A DNA stretch of 64,000 bases. Origin: Anaspis maculata (lineage: Eukaryota > Arthropoda > Insecta > Coleoptera > Scraptiidae). Position 1 is the stretch's first letter, and every line of letters starts with the position of its first letter. A program made the translations under genes and the position numbers. Positions 46,709 through 57,259 of this stretch are shown here, piece by piece. Below the pieces are notes generated by a model that saw only the letters and a list, made by a program, of their open reading frames with translations, had not been told where the DNA came from and searched no databases. The DNA lies in the NCBI GenBank assembly GCA_949128115.1, contig OX421965.1:50583257-50647256 (forward strand), written 5' to 3'.

Positions 46709-47198
46709 TGTTGCGAGCGGCGGTTCTGGAGAGCGCGCGATCTTTCTAGACTCTTCCCATTAGGGCGCATAGGGCGCAAGTGCGGAGCTGTGATGCATTC
46801 TAGAACGCGCATGTAGGTTTTTGCCCGTGGAACTGGATGGAGACTTAACGGTCGGTCAGAAAACATTAGGCATTTTGGCGGATGTGACGACCTACCAGAA
46901 CACACGGGAAGCACGCGAAAGATGTGTGATAATTCGGGAGTCGTCGAGGAACCGTATGCCGGACCACTGCGGAATTCGCTGCAGGACGTGGAAAGTTCGA
47001 GAACGCTAGTCGGAGTAATAGTACAAAGTAATATTGAATGCGAAGTGGTAGCGGAGAGAAGCGAAGTATCTGCGATGATCCCAAGCATAAATAGTTGAAG
47101 GCGTGAACTTATTGTATGTAGTATGCAGTATTAAACAGTATGTGTTTTGAAAACGATCGTTTCAATTATAATAGAACCCGTACGCGGAATACGTCACA
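46709..47198 (+). repeat. Candidate solo LTR
   Basis: About 490 bp, markedly more GC-rich than its flanks, beginning TGTTGCG and ending GTCACA. It has a GCATAAATAG TATA-like box (about 47084) followed by ATTAAAC (about 47132). No convincing target duplication (AGTAA against ATAAG), and no second copy in the window, so limits are tentative. Confidence 0.4.
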
Positions 47199-47614
47199 AT
47201 AAGTTTATTCGGAAATATAGGGTCAATACTTTCAATCCGGAACGCTCTTTCTTAAAAGGCAATTTGAAAAATGATATTATGTGAATCACAATGTTTTTTT
47301 TACTGAGCGATCTTTTGAGCCCCGTAAGTGTCTTGGTTTCAAAAAGTGGTACGAAGTGCCGATTTGATTGAGTGTTTTTGTTCATTCAAACTGAAATATT
47401 TCGTAAACGGTTGCTCCAATCATGGAAAAACCATGAAGGTTTTCCCTCCAAATTTGACTGGGAAATCAGAAAAATTTATCACTTTCCAAAAAATTTCCAG
47501 TGGCGTCGAAGATATCCGAGTAAAAAAGGGCTCACCCTCTTTCACCTACGCCACCGAACAATTTTCAAGAAATTCCTTCTGAGTACTAGCTTAGTATGTA
47601 GAGTTGACGGCACA
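47199..47614. repeat. Dispersed repeat fragment (relative at 57450-57540, minus)
   Basis: The block AGTGGCGTCGAAGATATC plus GGGCTCACCC at 47498-47545 recurs in reverse complement at 57457-57515. No gene is supported; the 137-codon frame at 47372-47785 runs through this repeat and the next MITE. Confidence 0.5.
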
Positions 47615-47828
47615 CCACAGGGACCTGTGGGCGGAGCTATACAGAAAAACAAAAATCCTTTTGGACGAGTCCGTGTGTTGAAAAAGGGAAAGCAACATCG
47701 TCAGCTGGAGTGGTGGACCATTACCAAGTCACAGGCGAACCTAAAATCCCACTGCAAATCTATAAGTGAGTGGACCACTAGATGAACTCAGTTTGCGTAG
47801 TTAGGCTCCGCCCACAGGTCCCTCTGGT
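47615..47828. mobile_element. Small TIR element (MITE)
   Basis: Inverted ends CCACAGGGACCTGTGGGCGG (47615) and, at 47806-47828, the complement CCGCCCACAGGTCCCTCTGG, about 24 bp with one mismatch. The target duplication is not clear, and GAGTACT motifs outside both ends may mean a longer unit. Confidence 0.65.
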
Positions 47829-47971
47829 ATTCCGAGTACTCTCTTGACGAAGATCTGTGCAGAATTTCGGCTCAATCGGTCTAATGGTTCAGAAGTTATT
47901 CGGAAAAAACAAAATTTTTTGCTCAACTCAACTCAACAGTTGTAATTTTGTCCCTTTATCAACAGTTCTTG

Positions 47972-48590
47972 TCTCATTCAAGCTCTAAACATCGGATGAT
48001 GTTCAGAATTAATGCTTCGCTCAAGGGCAAGGTTGATTATCAGTTCATCCTCATCCCCAGCCAGATTCCGGGACCAATGAAAAGGTCGGATCACTCTTAA
48101 GGAAACCATACATTTTTTATGTTTATTTTCAGTCGATTATGATTATGAGATCTTCTTACTTGAGGTTCCAGCTTCAAATTTGAGCCCTGAATTTTGAAAA
48201 TTGCTAAATTGGTCAAGAATAAAAAATGATATCACCGAAATACCAAGAAATTGTTTTTTTTTGCATACCACCCTGTAAATAAAAAGGTTGGAGGAATGAA
48301 TCGAGTAACGTGGCGAGGTTTGAGGTTATCTTCTATGTCTCCAATGTAAGAATCCAGAAAAAACAACTTCTTTAAATGAGAGCATGTTGAACGCCTGGCA
48401 GTTGTTTTGCACCGCTTTACATGTCATCCTGTATAAACTTGACTCAAGTTGCATTAAGTTTCTCACTCACAGTTATGGCACAAACAGGTTTCAAATCGTC
48501 CAAAACAATCAGGAGTTATCCCAATTTGAAAAGGGGCAAAATTTTCGGTGTGTCGTATTCAATGTTGCGTAGTTTAATTCTTCGTGAGGT
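47972..48590. repeat. Dispersed repeat (first copy 6907-7560)
   Basis: Same orientation and block order as the copy at 6907-7560; see that entry. It ends near TCAATGTTGCGTAGTTTAAT, just upstream of the orphan gene's first exon. Confidence 0.7.
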
Positions 48591-48782
48591 AAGTTCCATT
48601 ATCTAGCTATGCTTCTCTCAGTTATTTTATAGTACCTTTTTTCACCGAGAGTTTTTTCAGTTATTCATTCATATCAACGCGTGTACTTTATCTACATGCC
48701 TACATTTTATTCTCAACACCTGACCCATTATTATTTTGTGTTTTGTCTAGTGTTGTGTGTTTCGTTTTCATCTCCAAATAAA

Positions 48783-48867
48783 ATGTCTGCTGATCAAATT
48801 AATTATGGAAAATATCGAATGATTGGTAACAACAATTTACCAGAGTATACGCTCTTAGCAATAAATG
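48783..48867 (+). CDS. Orphan gene, exon 1 (candidate)
   Basis: ATG 48783 in context aaATGTC opens a 28-codon stretch beginning MSADQINYGKYRM and ending one base into a codon at a consensus donor ATG|GTGAGT. The phase fits the exon at 53087 exactly. A possible acceptor (TTTGTCTAG) 33 bases upstream suggests a leader intron. It is the weakest of the four exons because it rests on a short frame; the 2.4-kb TIR element and two smaller elements would sit in intron 1. Protein unrecognised. Confidence 0.4.
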
Positions 48868-48982
48868 GTGAGTTTTCATGGCACCGGAATCAAGTAGGTA
48901 GGAACTATCGTGGCCCCTTAAATTGGAACGGTTTTTAACGTGCTACCTTGATATATTGAGCAATCACAGTGCATCGAAATGA

Positions 48983-51425
48983 CACTAAAAGTCATTTTTA
49001 TGAGGCGCCGTTTGTGTCATTATTAATGATTGATGTTATATTTTAAAATTCCAATTATTTAAAGCTTGGAGCACATATTTATCCTAACTATCAAATTTAT
49101 ATATTTAACATTAAATTTTTATATTATTTATTTTTCAAAACAACAATTATTTTTGTAATTAAAATATATTTTTATTTTGCGAAAATATTTATTTTTCAAC
49201 ACAATAATTATTTTTTCGATAAATTAGAATATTTATATTAAAAAAACCATATATATATAATTGTAAAAGAATAATTATTATATTTATTTATTTTTATAAA
49301 TATTTTTTCTTGAGAATATTTATTTAAAAAAAGAAACATTGTTTCCAATTCGTGAACTAAAATAATTATTCCATTATGCATTATGCATTATTATAAAATA
49401 GGAGCAACGAAAAAATATATTTATAAGTGAGGTGGCGCTCGCGTCGCGCTTGATGTGATCCCGCGCTGGTACCACTGGTATGCATTGACAGTTCTGTTGA
49501 CGTTGACGTTGACGGATTCGAATGTTCTGTCTTTGTGCAAATGTTGACGGACGAGTTTTGTTTCCGTTTCCGCGCGTTTAGTTTTTCGTTTACAGAGGAC
49601 AGGAGTCTAGCCCAGTCTAGCTACATTATCTTGTAAGTATCAATAATTATTGATTTAGGATAACGTTGACGTAGATATGACTGGAATTATTGTGTTGCAG
49701 GTTTTAAATCCCCAAATGCATGATGGCCAATAGGCGATTGACCTTATTGGGGAAAATGGCCGTTTCGTCGAGGAAGTTTTAGGGCATTAATTTTTAGAAC
49801 TGGTGTAAGTTGCCGTCCGGCAACGGCGGTGGTTACGTCAATTGGTGGCATGTCAAAACTGTCACTTTGCTGTCTTGTGCAGTACGCCACAAGCAAACTT
49901 TCGTTCCTGTGAACCCTTGGGACCCCATAGGCTCGTTATTGGGCCCCATGTTGATGACCAGCGTCGTCGCAGACCTTTCTCTAAATCATCCATAGCTTCC
50001 GCCCAAGGAAGAGCAACAGACTCTGTCACACCCGCACGGAGGGAAACACACAAGCTCGTCGACCAGCCTGCCAGCCAAGAAAAAATCACCTCGGGCTGGC
50101 CGTGCAGAGTCAACCACCACCTACCTTTTTTCCTCGCTTTTTTCTAAAGATTTCCTGCTTCGACTTCAGCTGGAGATCCGCATTTTTCATTCTAACAAGC
50201 TCGCCGTAGCTACCTCTGTGTTCGCGACGTAAACGTTGTCTTTTTTTATTGCAATAATGTAGTGCATTGCTGGGGGCGTAGTCTTTCAGCTGCGCACCTC
50301 TGGAGCTCGATCTACTAAAAACCTGCTAAATACGCTAACCATAACATGAAATAAGAGACACAAATGCAAACCCCTTTTTCAGATTATTTCTACTTGTCAA
50401 ATTTCCATGTCAATATGTGGGTATTACAGGTATCCACTAGTGCCCACCTAGGCTACTAGACGTCGGAGTAGGTTTTCCTCGCAAAAACGTCCTCGACGAT
50501 CAAGTACCGAGCTCTACACCAGGTGGCGTTTTTCTAATGTAAATCGCCTATAATAACAATCATTCTAACACAAGGGAGATTGTGAACCGAATATTACTCA
50601 GTCCAGAGTTGAGACAGAGCTTAGAATTGAGTCCAGAGTTATTATTGGCCATCATGCATTTGGGGATTTAAAACCTGCAACACAATAATTCCAGTCATAT
50701 CTACGTCAACGTTATCCTAAATCAATAATTATTGATACTTACAAGATAATGTAGCTAGACTGGGCTAGACTCCTGTCCCCTGTAAACGAAAAACTAAACG
50801 CGCGGAAACGGAAACAAAACTCGTCCGTCAACATTTGCACAAAGACAGAACATTCGAATCCGTCAACGTCAACGTCAACAGAACTGTCAATGCATACCAG
50901 TGGTACCAGCGCGGGATCACATCAAGCGCGACGCGAGCCCCACCTCACTTATAAATATATTTTTTCGTTGCTCCTATTTTATAATAATGCATAATGCATA
51001 ATGGAATAATTATTTTAGTTCACGAATTGGAAACAATGTTTCTTTTTTTAAATAAATATTCTCAAGAAAAAATATTTATAAAAATAAATAAATATAATAA
51101 TTATTCTTTTACAATTATATATATATGGTTTTTTTAATATAAATATTCTAATTTATCGAAAAAATAATTATTGTGTTGAAAAATAAATATTTTCGCAAAA
51201 TAAAAATATATTTTAATTACAAAAATAATTGTTGTTTTGAAAAATAAATATTTTTTCAAAAAATATATATTTTTAAAGACAGAATATTCATATAAAAATT
51301 GCATGTTAAATATATAAATTTGATAGTTAGGATAAATATGTGCTCTAAGCTTTAAATAATTGGAATTTTAAAATATAACATCAATCATTAATAATGACAC
51401 AAACGGCGCCTCATACATTTTAGTG
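48983..51425. mobile_element. 2.4-kb element with ~750-bp terminal inverted repeats
   Basis: Left arm 48983-49732 and right arm 50643-51425 are near-identical reverse complements apart from a few indels. Their outer halves are extremely AT-rich (ATTTATTTTTAT types) and inner halves GC-richer, with ACAGGAGTCTAGCCCAGTCT and CCCCAAATGCATGATGGCC. The 0.9-kb centre has only frames of 60-100 codons with no recognised transposase. Outer ends read CACTAAAA; no clear target duplication. Confidence 0.9.
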
Positions 51426-51444
51426 CTTACATTAGACAGACAGT

Positions 51445-51486
51445 GCTGACAGTGACAGCAGTGACCTTACTGCTGTCACTGTCAGC
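51445..51486. repeat. Perfect 18-bp hairpin with 6-nt loop
   Basis: GCTGACAGTGACAGCAGT, loop GACCTT, then its exact complement. CAGTGAC/GTCACTG motifs continue on both sides. It abuts the end of the 2.4-kb TIR element. Confidence 0.85.
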
Positions 51487-52250
51487 AGTACGTGCTGACA
51501 CAGTGACACAGGTCTGATGGGAAGTCAATGACTTCCTCGCAGTTCAAAATGTTGCAGGGAAGTTCGTTGCTTCTACAGCAGTTCTTGATATGCCAAACGG
51601 ATGGTCTACGGGAGCAGAGCTGATGCACTTCTGTTCATCGTCCGCTTGCATGCTGCAATGCTAAAAGTTATTGTTCAGGTCAGTAAATGGAAACTTGGCT
51701 ACAAATGGAAAATAAATTGTTCTGATTTATGAGGCCACGACAGTACACCACATAAGCTTGACCAGTACATCATCACGAAGTTTGACTTATGATTTTTATC
51801 TCATTGTTTACCAATTTCCACGGAATGAACTGTCATTTCTGCGTGTAAGAAATCTGTACAAAGTGCAGCTTGAAAACTGGCCGACAAATAATAGGGTGGT
51901 AGGCGAGGTGGTAGATAATCATCAGTTAAACTTGGTGTGGTGTGTTTCTTTTTTTGCCTCTGGTGTACGTATTCATACATATACTAAGAAGTTTGCTGCA
52001 GGCCACAGGTCTGCCACAAAATAGCTATGGTATACAGAAACACTACTAGAAAGAGAAACTAAAATGAAAAGGGATAGAGAACTAACTATTGGGGATTGTT
52101 GCATGGTAACATCCAATTGATGCGCCCTTGTTGTGTCCGATTCAGGACCAATCCGCAGTCTGCAGTGGAATGAGATGGACGCTGACATTGGACGCTCAAT
52201 TTGTTCCTGTCAATGACGATGAAAAATAAAATGAAAAGTGAACGGGATAC
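51487..52250. other. Unassigned, exon-like open pieces
   Basis: Coding-like but unplaced frames lie at 51600-51677 (ending GTTCAG|GTCAGT) and 51758-51900. Their phases do not fit the neighbouring orphan gene and no domain was recognised. Confidence 0.3.
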
Positions 52251-52667
52251 ATACAGGATGTCCAGAAAATAGCTGAAAATATCTGCAGCACGTTGTGGAT
52301 GACCTTTCCGGGAATTCCGAGAAAATGATTGAAAAAATCTTCGACTTCCATTTTTGAAGCCCTCAAGGGTCAAAAACTGGTCCTTAAAATAATAGTGTTC
52401 TTGGTTTCTGACTCACCCTGTGATTAAGAAAAAAATACAATACACATCCAGTGGTAGATATTTCTTTTTCACAATTGTGCCGTCAACAGCAAACTGAAAT
52501 TTTTTGAATTAACAAAACTAGAAGGGTTCACAGGGTCGTCTCTTGACCCTCAATAACCCCAAAGATGAAAAGCGAGGAATTTTTTAATAATTTTTCCAGA
52601 ATTCCCTGGAGGGTCCCTTACAACGTATACTGGAGAGCTTCCCCGTCATTTTCTGGACACTCTGTAT
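52251..52667. mobile_element. Foldback element, ~417 bp
   Basis: The left end ATACAGGATGTCCAGAAAAT is mirrored by ATTTTCTGGACACTCTGTAT; arms continue with GGGAATTCCG/AGAATTCCCTGG and GGGTCAA pairs. Confidence 0.8.
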
Positions 52668-52803
52668 AGTGTCATTGGAGTGAAAATAGGAGTATGTGAC
52701 CTATAAAAGTTGAGTGTGTATCAATTTTATTCGAAAAGCGAGATCCCGCTTCTGATCTTTCGCACTCAACAAACTCATCTCTACGGTGTACTACTGGGGC
52801 TGG

Positions 52804-52930
52804 GGCCCTATTTTCGGAACTGGGAAACAGATCATCAGGTGATGTTGCCTAGATGACAGCCAATCACAGCCCTGGTTGCCTAGTAATTTCGCATAGGAAC
52901 GGATCACACGTTTCCCGAAAATAGGGCCCC
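52804..52930. mobile_element. Short MITE
   Basis: Inverted ends GGGGCCCTATTTTCGG (52802) and CCGAAAATAGGGCCCC (to 52930) around about 100 bp that also folds (TTGCCTAG...CTAGGCAA type). Confidence 0.7.
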
Positions 52931-53086
52931 TGGATAAACAGTGCAAGGTCATTCGCTACCTGATCTCAGATGAAAATGGTTTTGACTGGAAGGCCCTTCT
53001 GTATACAATAGGTATTCTGCAGTTTTACGATACACGACAAGCTTGCAGCTGAAAATCACCGCTTCATAATTGATAACACATTGTAG

Positions 53087-53244
53087 GTATTTCGCAAGGA
53101 CAGCCGACGGGTCCTCTACTTCCATCAGTTTTCAAATTCGATCCCAACACTTCCATTGAATTCGTAAAGGAACCTAATAATATTGTCAAAATGACTGGAC
53201 ATAACGGACTTGTGATTCGCTTTCATTCCAGTACATTTAAATCA
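53087..53244 (+). CDS. Orphan gene, exon 2
   Basis: A 158-bp open stretch lying exactly between an acceptor (CACATTGTAG) and a donor (AAATCA|GTGAGT), starting in phase 1 and ending in phase 0. It encodes 52 full codons of mixed, non-repetitive composition (SQGQPTGPLLPSVFKFD at the start, GHNGLVIRFHSS near the end). No frame in the flanks or the neighbouring foldback shows comparable composition. No family was recognised. Confidence 0.6.
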
Positions 53245-53319
53245 GTGAGTTTTCCTTGCGGTACCGTTTGCAAGGTAGGTAATTTTAATAAAATCATTTT
53301 TCGTAATCGTTTCATATAA

Positions 53320-55364
53320 TAGTCCGGACGTTAAGCTACATATATGGGACCCACCTTGCATTTTAGAGACAAGCGACGAAATTTGGCACACTTGTTCACT
53401 AGACCCTACTCTTCGATTTAAGAAATGTTGCCACCATCTGCGGAAATCGTGAAGACTTTTTATACAGGGTGCAGTAAAAAAAATTTGTTGAAAAATCGTA
53501 AATCCTGAGCCATAACCGGTGGACGTATGTAAATCAGGATATTGATGACTGGTTCCATGCCCATGAAGATGCAGCAAACAGTTTTGAAATATCTTGAGGC
53601 GTTTCCGAAATACGCTGAAAGAAGTGAAATTTCTTCACCTTTTTTCTTTTTTCAATAAATCAGTTGTTTCTGGAGATATTGAGCTGCAACTTGATATTCT
53701 GGCAAACAAATATGTTTTTCATGGAACGCGATGTGAAGCCATCGACAAAGCCTGCTAGATTCGAAACTAAGATCTTCAACTTTTTTTCCATCGTGAGCGC
53801 CATTTTCAACTTACCCTTCGTGAAATTGTTGAAAAAACAACAGGTAACGACTTAATTGGACACACGCGTTCATTTTATTACGAAAAACCAGTTCCTGCAT
53901 TGCAGCAATGACCTCTTCGGTCAAGAAACGTTATTAAGTTAGTTTTTCTTGATTTCCCTCAACTTTGGTGATAACCATCACCAAATGGAACTTTGGATCG
54001 ATTAGATGTTGACGACATTATAATCCACATTATTTTGTGCAGCCAGTCACTGAATTTCATCCTCATCAGCTAAGTGGTGTTCTTTTGGCAAACAGTTGAA
54101 CAAAAAGTTTGCTTCGATTTTTGTGAGAAAATCAAAAACGGCAGGTCCACGTCGTCCCTTCAAACCAGATTAAAGAAAATCTGTTACCAAAAATGCTACC
54201 AATTGATACTGGAAGAGTTCGGAGGAATGTCTGCTGTAGTTTCAAGTTGAACCGAAATGGATTTGCCCATGCTACTTTGGCAGGAGGAACGTCGAAAGTG
54301 TTGCCACAGCTTAATATTTGAAACGTTTTTTGTTGAATATTGCCAGAAACGCTTCAAATATAAGCTGTAGCAACACTTTTCACGTCTCTCCTGCGAACTA
54401 AAATGTAACAATCAGTTTGAGCTTGTCTTTAAACTACGGAGCACATTCCTCCGAATCATTTCAGTATCAGTTGGTAGCACTTTTGGGTACATATTTTCTT
54501 TAATCATGTTTGAGGGCAGAAGGTGACCCTGCATTTTTTGCCCTTTTCACAAATATTCAAGCAAACTTTTTGTTCAACTGTTTGCCAAAAGAACACCACT
54601 TAACCGATGATGATGAAATTTGGTAACTGACGTTGAAAAACAATGTTGATTGAAATATCGCAAACATTCATTTGATCCAAAGTTTGATTTGGTCATGACT
54701 GTCACGTAAGTTGAGGAAAAACAAGAAAAACGAACTTGATAACGTTTCTTGGGCGAAGAGGTCATTGCCACAATTGAGTACCTGGTTTTTCATGATGAAA
54801 CATCGTGTGTGTCCAATAAAGTCGTAACCTGTTGTTTTTTCAACAATTTCACGAAGGGCAATTTGAAGATGGCACTCATGATGGAAAAAAAGTTGAAGAT
54901 CTTAGTTTCGAATCTAGCAGGCTTTGTCGATTGCTCCACATCGCGTTTCATTGAAAACACATAAAAACATACATTGATATTCCGGTTTGTTTGCCAGAAT
55001 ATCAAGTTGCAGCTCAATATCTCCAAAAACAACTGATTTATTGGAAAAAGAAAAAGTTGAAGAGATTTCACTTCTTCTAAAGTATTTCGGAAACGCCTCA
55101 AGATATTTCAAAACTGTTTGCAGCATCTCCATGGGCATGGAATCAGTCATCAATATCCTCTGATTTACATACGTCCACCGGTTATGGTTCACGATTTACG
55201 ATTTTTCAACTTTTTTTTTCTACTGAACCCTGTATAAAGTGTCTACACGACCGCAGATGGTGGCAACATTTTTTAAATCGAAAAGTAGGGTCTAGTGAAC
55301 AAGTGTGTCAAATTTCGTCGCTTGTCTCTAAAATGCAAGGTGGTTCCTCTTAACAGCCGGACTA
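53320..55364. mobile_element. Large foldback element, 2.0 kb
   Basis: Outer ends TAGTCCGGACGTTAAG and CTTAACAGCCGGACTA; the two ~1-kb arms mirror around a centre near 54342, e.g. CAAGCGACGAAATTTG, GTGTTGCCACAGCTTAATAT and AACTGATTGTT/ATCAGTTGTT blocks. It lies in intron 2 of the orphan gene. Paired open frames at 53664 and 54790 are mirror images of the same arm sequence. Confidence 0.9.
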
Positions 55365-55788
55365 TAAGTAGATAAGTACATGAGGTGCAAAGTAAGACAT
55401 AATCAAATATGTAAGTTTTGCACTTGATGTATCTAGCTTGTCATTTGTCATAGTATTGTCACAATTCACAAAAAAGTCGAATTTTCTCTCAATTCAAGCA
55501 ACAACTACGAAAAACAACAGGCACGAAGCAAACACGACTTCGGGCCTGAAAACACGCTCTTTTATCAAAAACTACTATTTTAGTACGACTATCACAAAAA
55601 TAGAAACAGCTTTCAGTACTATGCTTTGACAGCCGTGAAGTTTTACTTTTTTGTACCTACGCATCTGTTGAGTAGGTTTTTTGTATAGGTCGTATGTGCG
55701 TCTGGTAGAAGTCACGGTATCTGACGTTGACGTAACTTTTTCTCACTTGCTGCTTCGGATTTTGTAGTTCAAGATTATCTGCTCATGG

Positions 55789-56664
55789 ACAGGGAGCTGG
55801 TGCCTCAAAACTTACGTCATAAGATACATGATTTTAACCCTGTAGGTCTAATGTGCGTTGATAAGTTTGTTGAAAATTTCTTTGTCTTACATGTCAGACC
55901 GGGGGCTTTAGGCTGGTATAGGCTTGTCAATTTTCGAAAAATGTCAAAAGTTTATGTCATAAGGTACATGAATGAAACCAACGGGCTTTTGTGTGGGAAC
56001 ATCTCCTTAATCAAAAATCGGGTCATGTCATAAGACAAAATTTTTGGGGGCTCTCGATCCATAAGACAAGTTTGAAATTTACAAAAAAGGCCAGAATTTA
56101 CTCCCTCATGGAGACTTCTCCTTTGGCATAATTTTAGGAATGAAAAACGATTCTCACATGATTTTTAAAGGCAGGTTTCGAATCTGTCCACAAATTTTTT
56201 CAATGATACATCGCTTACAGGCTGCAACATCGAAAAGTTTTTCTCAAATTGTACACCCTGTATTTCAACATGGAAATCGATTTCGTTTTTCATCCTGATT
56301 ACAAATATATTTCACACTTGGTGGGTTATTCCACAAAACGCCTGTGAAAAAATTGATGAACTTTGGTCCTTTTTTGGAAATTTCAAACTTGTCTTATGGA
56401 CCGAAAGCTTCCAAAAATTTTGTCTTACGACCAGATTCTTGATCAAAGGATGTGCCACACAAAATCCAGTTGGTTTCATCCATGTACCTTGTGCCGTAAA
56501 TTTTTGGCCATTTTTTCGAAAATTGACAGGCTCATACCAGCCTAAAGCCCCCGGTCTGACATGTAAGACAAAGCAATTTTCAACAACCTTATCAACGCAC
56601 ATTAGACCTACAGGGTTAAAATCATGTACCTTATGACGTAAGTTTTGAGGCACCAGCTCCTTGT
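55789..56664. mobile_element. Foldback element family X, copy 2
   Basis: Uninterrupted relative of 33600-34423, ACAGGGAGCTGGTGCCTCAA to TTGAGGCACCAGCTCC. Both arms carry the CCCTGTAGGTCTAATGTGCG block. Its right end is 34 bases upstream of orphan gene exon 3. Confidence 0.9.
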
Positions 56665-56698
56665 AGGTACGTATCTTTTATAGGAAAACTTTTTCCAG

Positions 56699-56809
56699 AC
56701 TATTGCTAAACCAGATGAAGGAGCTCTGGAGGTGGTCGCAAATTCATCACTAAGAAGAGAAAGTATAAAATATGTGTTTATGTCCCAAGGATCAAACCGC
56801 CTCGTAGTT
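56699..56809 (+). CDS. Orphan gene, exon 3
   Basis: 37 codons between a strong acceptor (AACTTTTTCCAG) and donor (GTAGTT|GTGAGT), both in phase 0, fitting the exons on either side. The sequence runs TIAKPDEGALEVVA to SQGSNRLVV. The exon begins directly after a foldback insertion, so the element ends within the polypyrimidine side of intron 2. Confidence 0.6.
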
Positions 56810-57169
56810 GTGAGTGTTAAATTAGTTTGAAAAATATCTTAGATCTTAAGCCGGGTACACAATTATAGTAACATGTTATAAGGTACACACAACATTGATA
56901 GAATCAGGCTAGAATGCTAGAATCAATGATTTGAAGTCATTGTCAAAATCGTCCACATTTGAAGGATACCTATAAGATGTGGGACAAAAGTGGGAGAACT
57001 GCGAATATACCGTGGTTGGAATAAATGATCAGCTGGTAACTGCCGCTGGACGCTGAAGGGAAAGTCAAGTGTGGACGACTTGGCGACGACTTTTTTACTT
57101 TTTACCTTTTACTTCCATACTCGCTTCCATACTTGGCCTGCGTTATTATTATTTCTTCGATTTTCACAG

Positions 57170-57259
57170 GACCTAGCGATGAATCCCGTGAGCGAACACG
57201 CAACACATTATGGTATTATGGCGGCTAAGGCCACTGTTACTTACGCAAGGTTTGCATGA
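57170..57259 (+). CDS. Orphan gene, exon 4 (terminal)
   Basis: Follows an excellent acceptor (TTCGATTTTCACAG), starts in phase 0, and encodes 29 codons ending ATVTYARFA before TGA at 57257-57259. With the other three exons the coding length is 444 bp (147 codons plus stop), without frame conflict at any junction. AATAAA-like signals downstream are weak (AATACAATAA near 57364). Confidence 0.55.
   Translation, partial: DLAMNPVSEHATHYGIMAAKATVTYARFA

Noticed and set aside
47372..47785. 137-codon + strand frame
   Set aside because: Crosses a dispersed repeat and a MITE terminus, with no recognised domain and no splice or promoter support.
51545..51677. Additional orphan-gene exon
   Set aside because: One frame reaches a stop before any donor and the other begins after a stop; neither has the phase needed between exons 1 and 2.
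53664..55101. Repeated frames with similar peptide sequence at 53664-53855 and 54790-55101
   Set aside because: Mirror arms of the 2-kb foldback, not paralogous genes.
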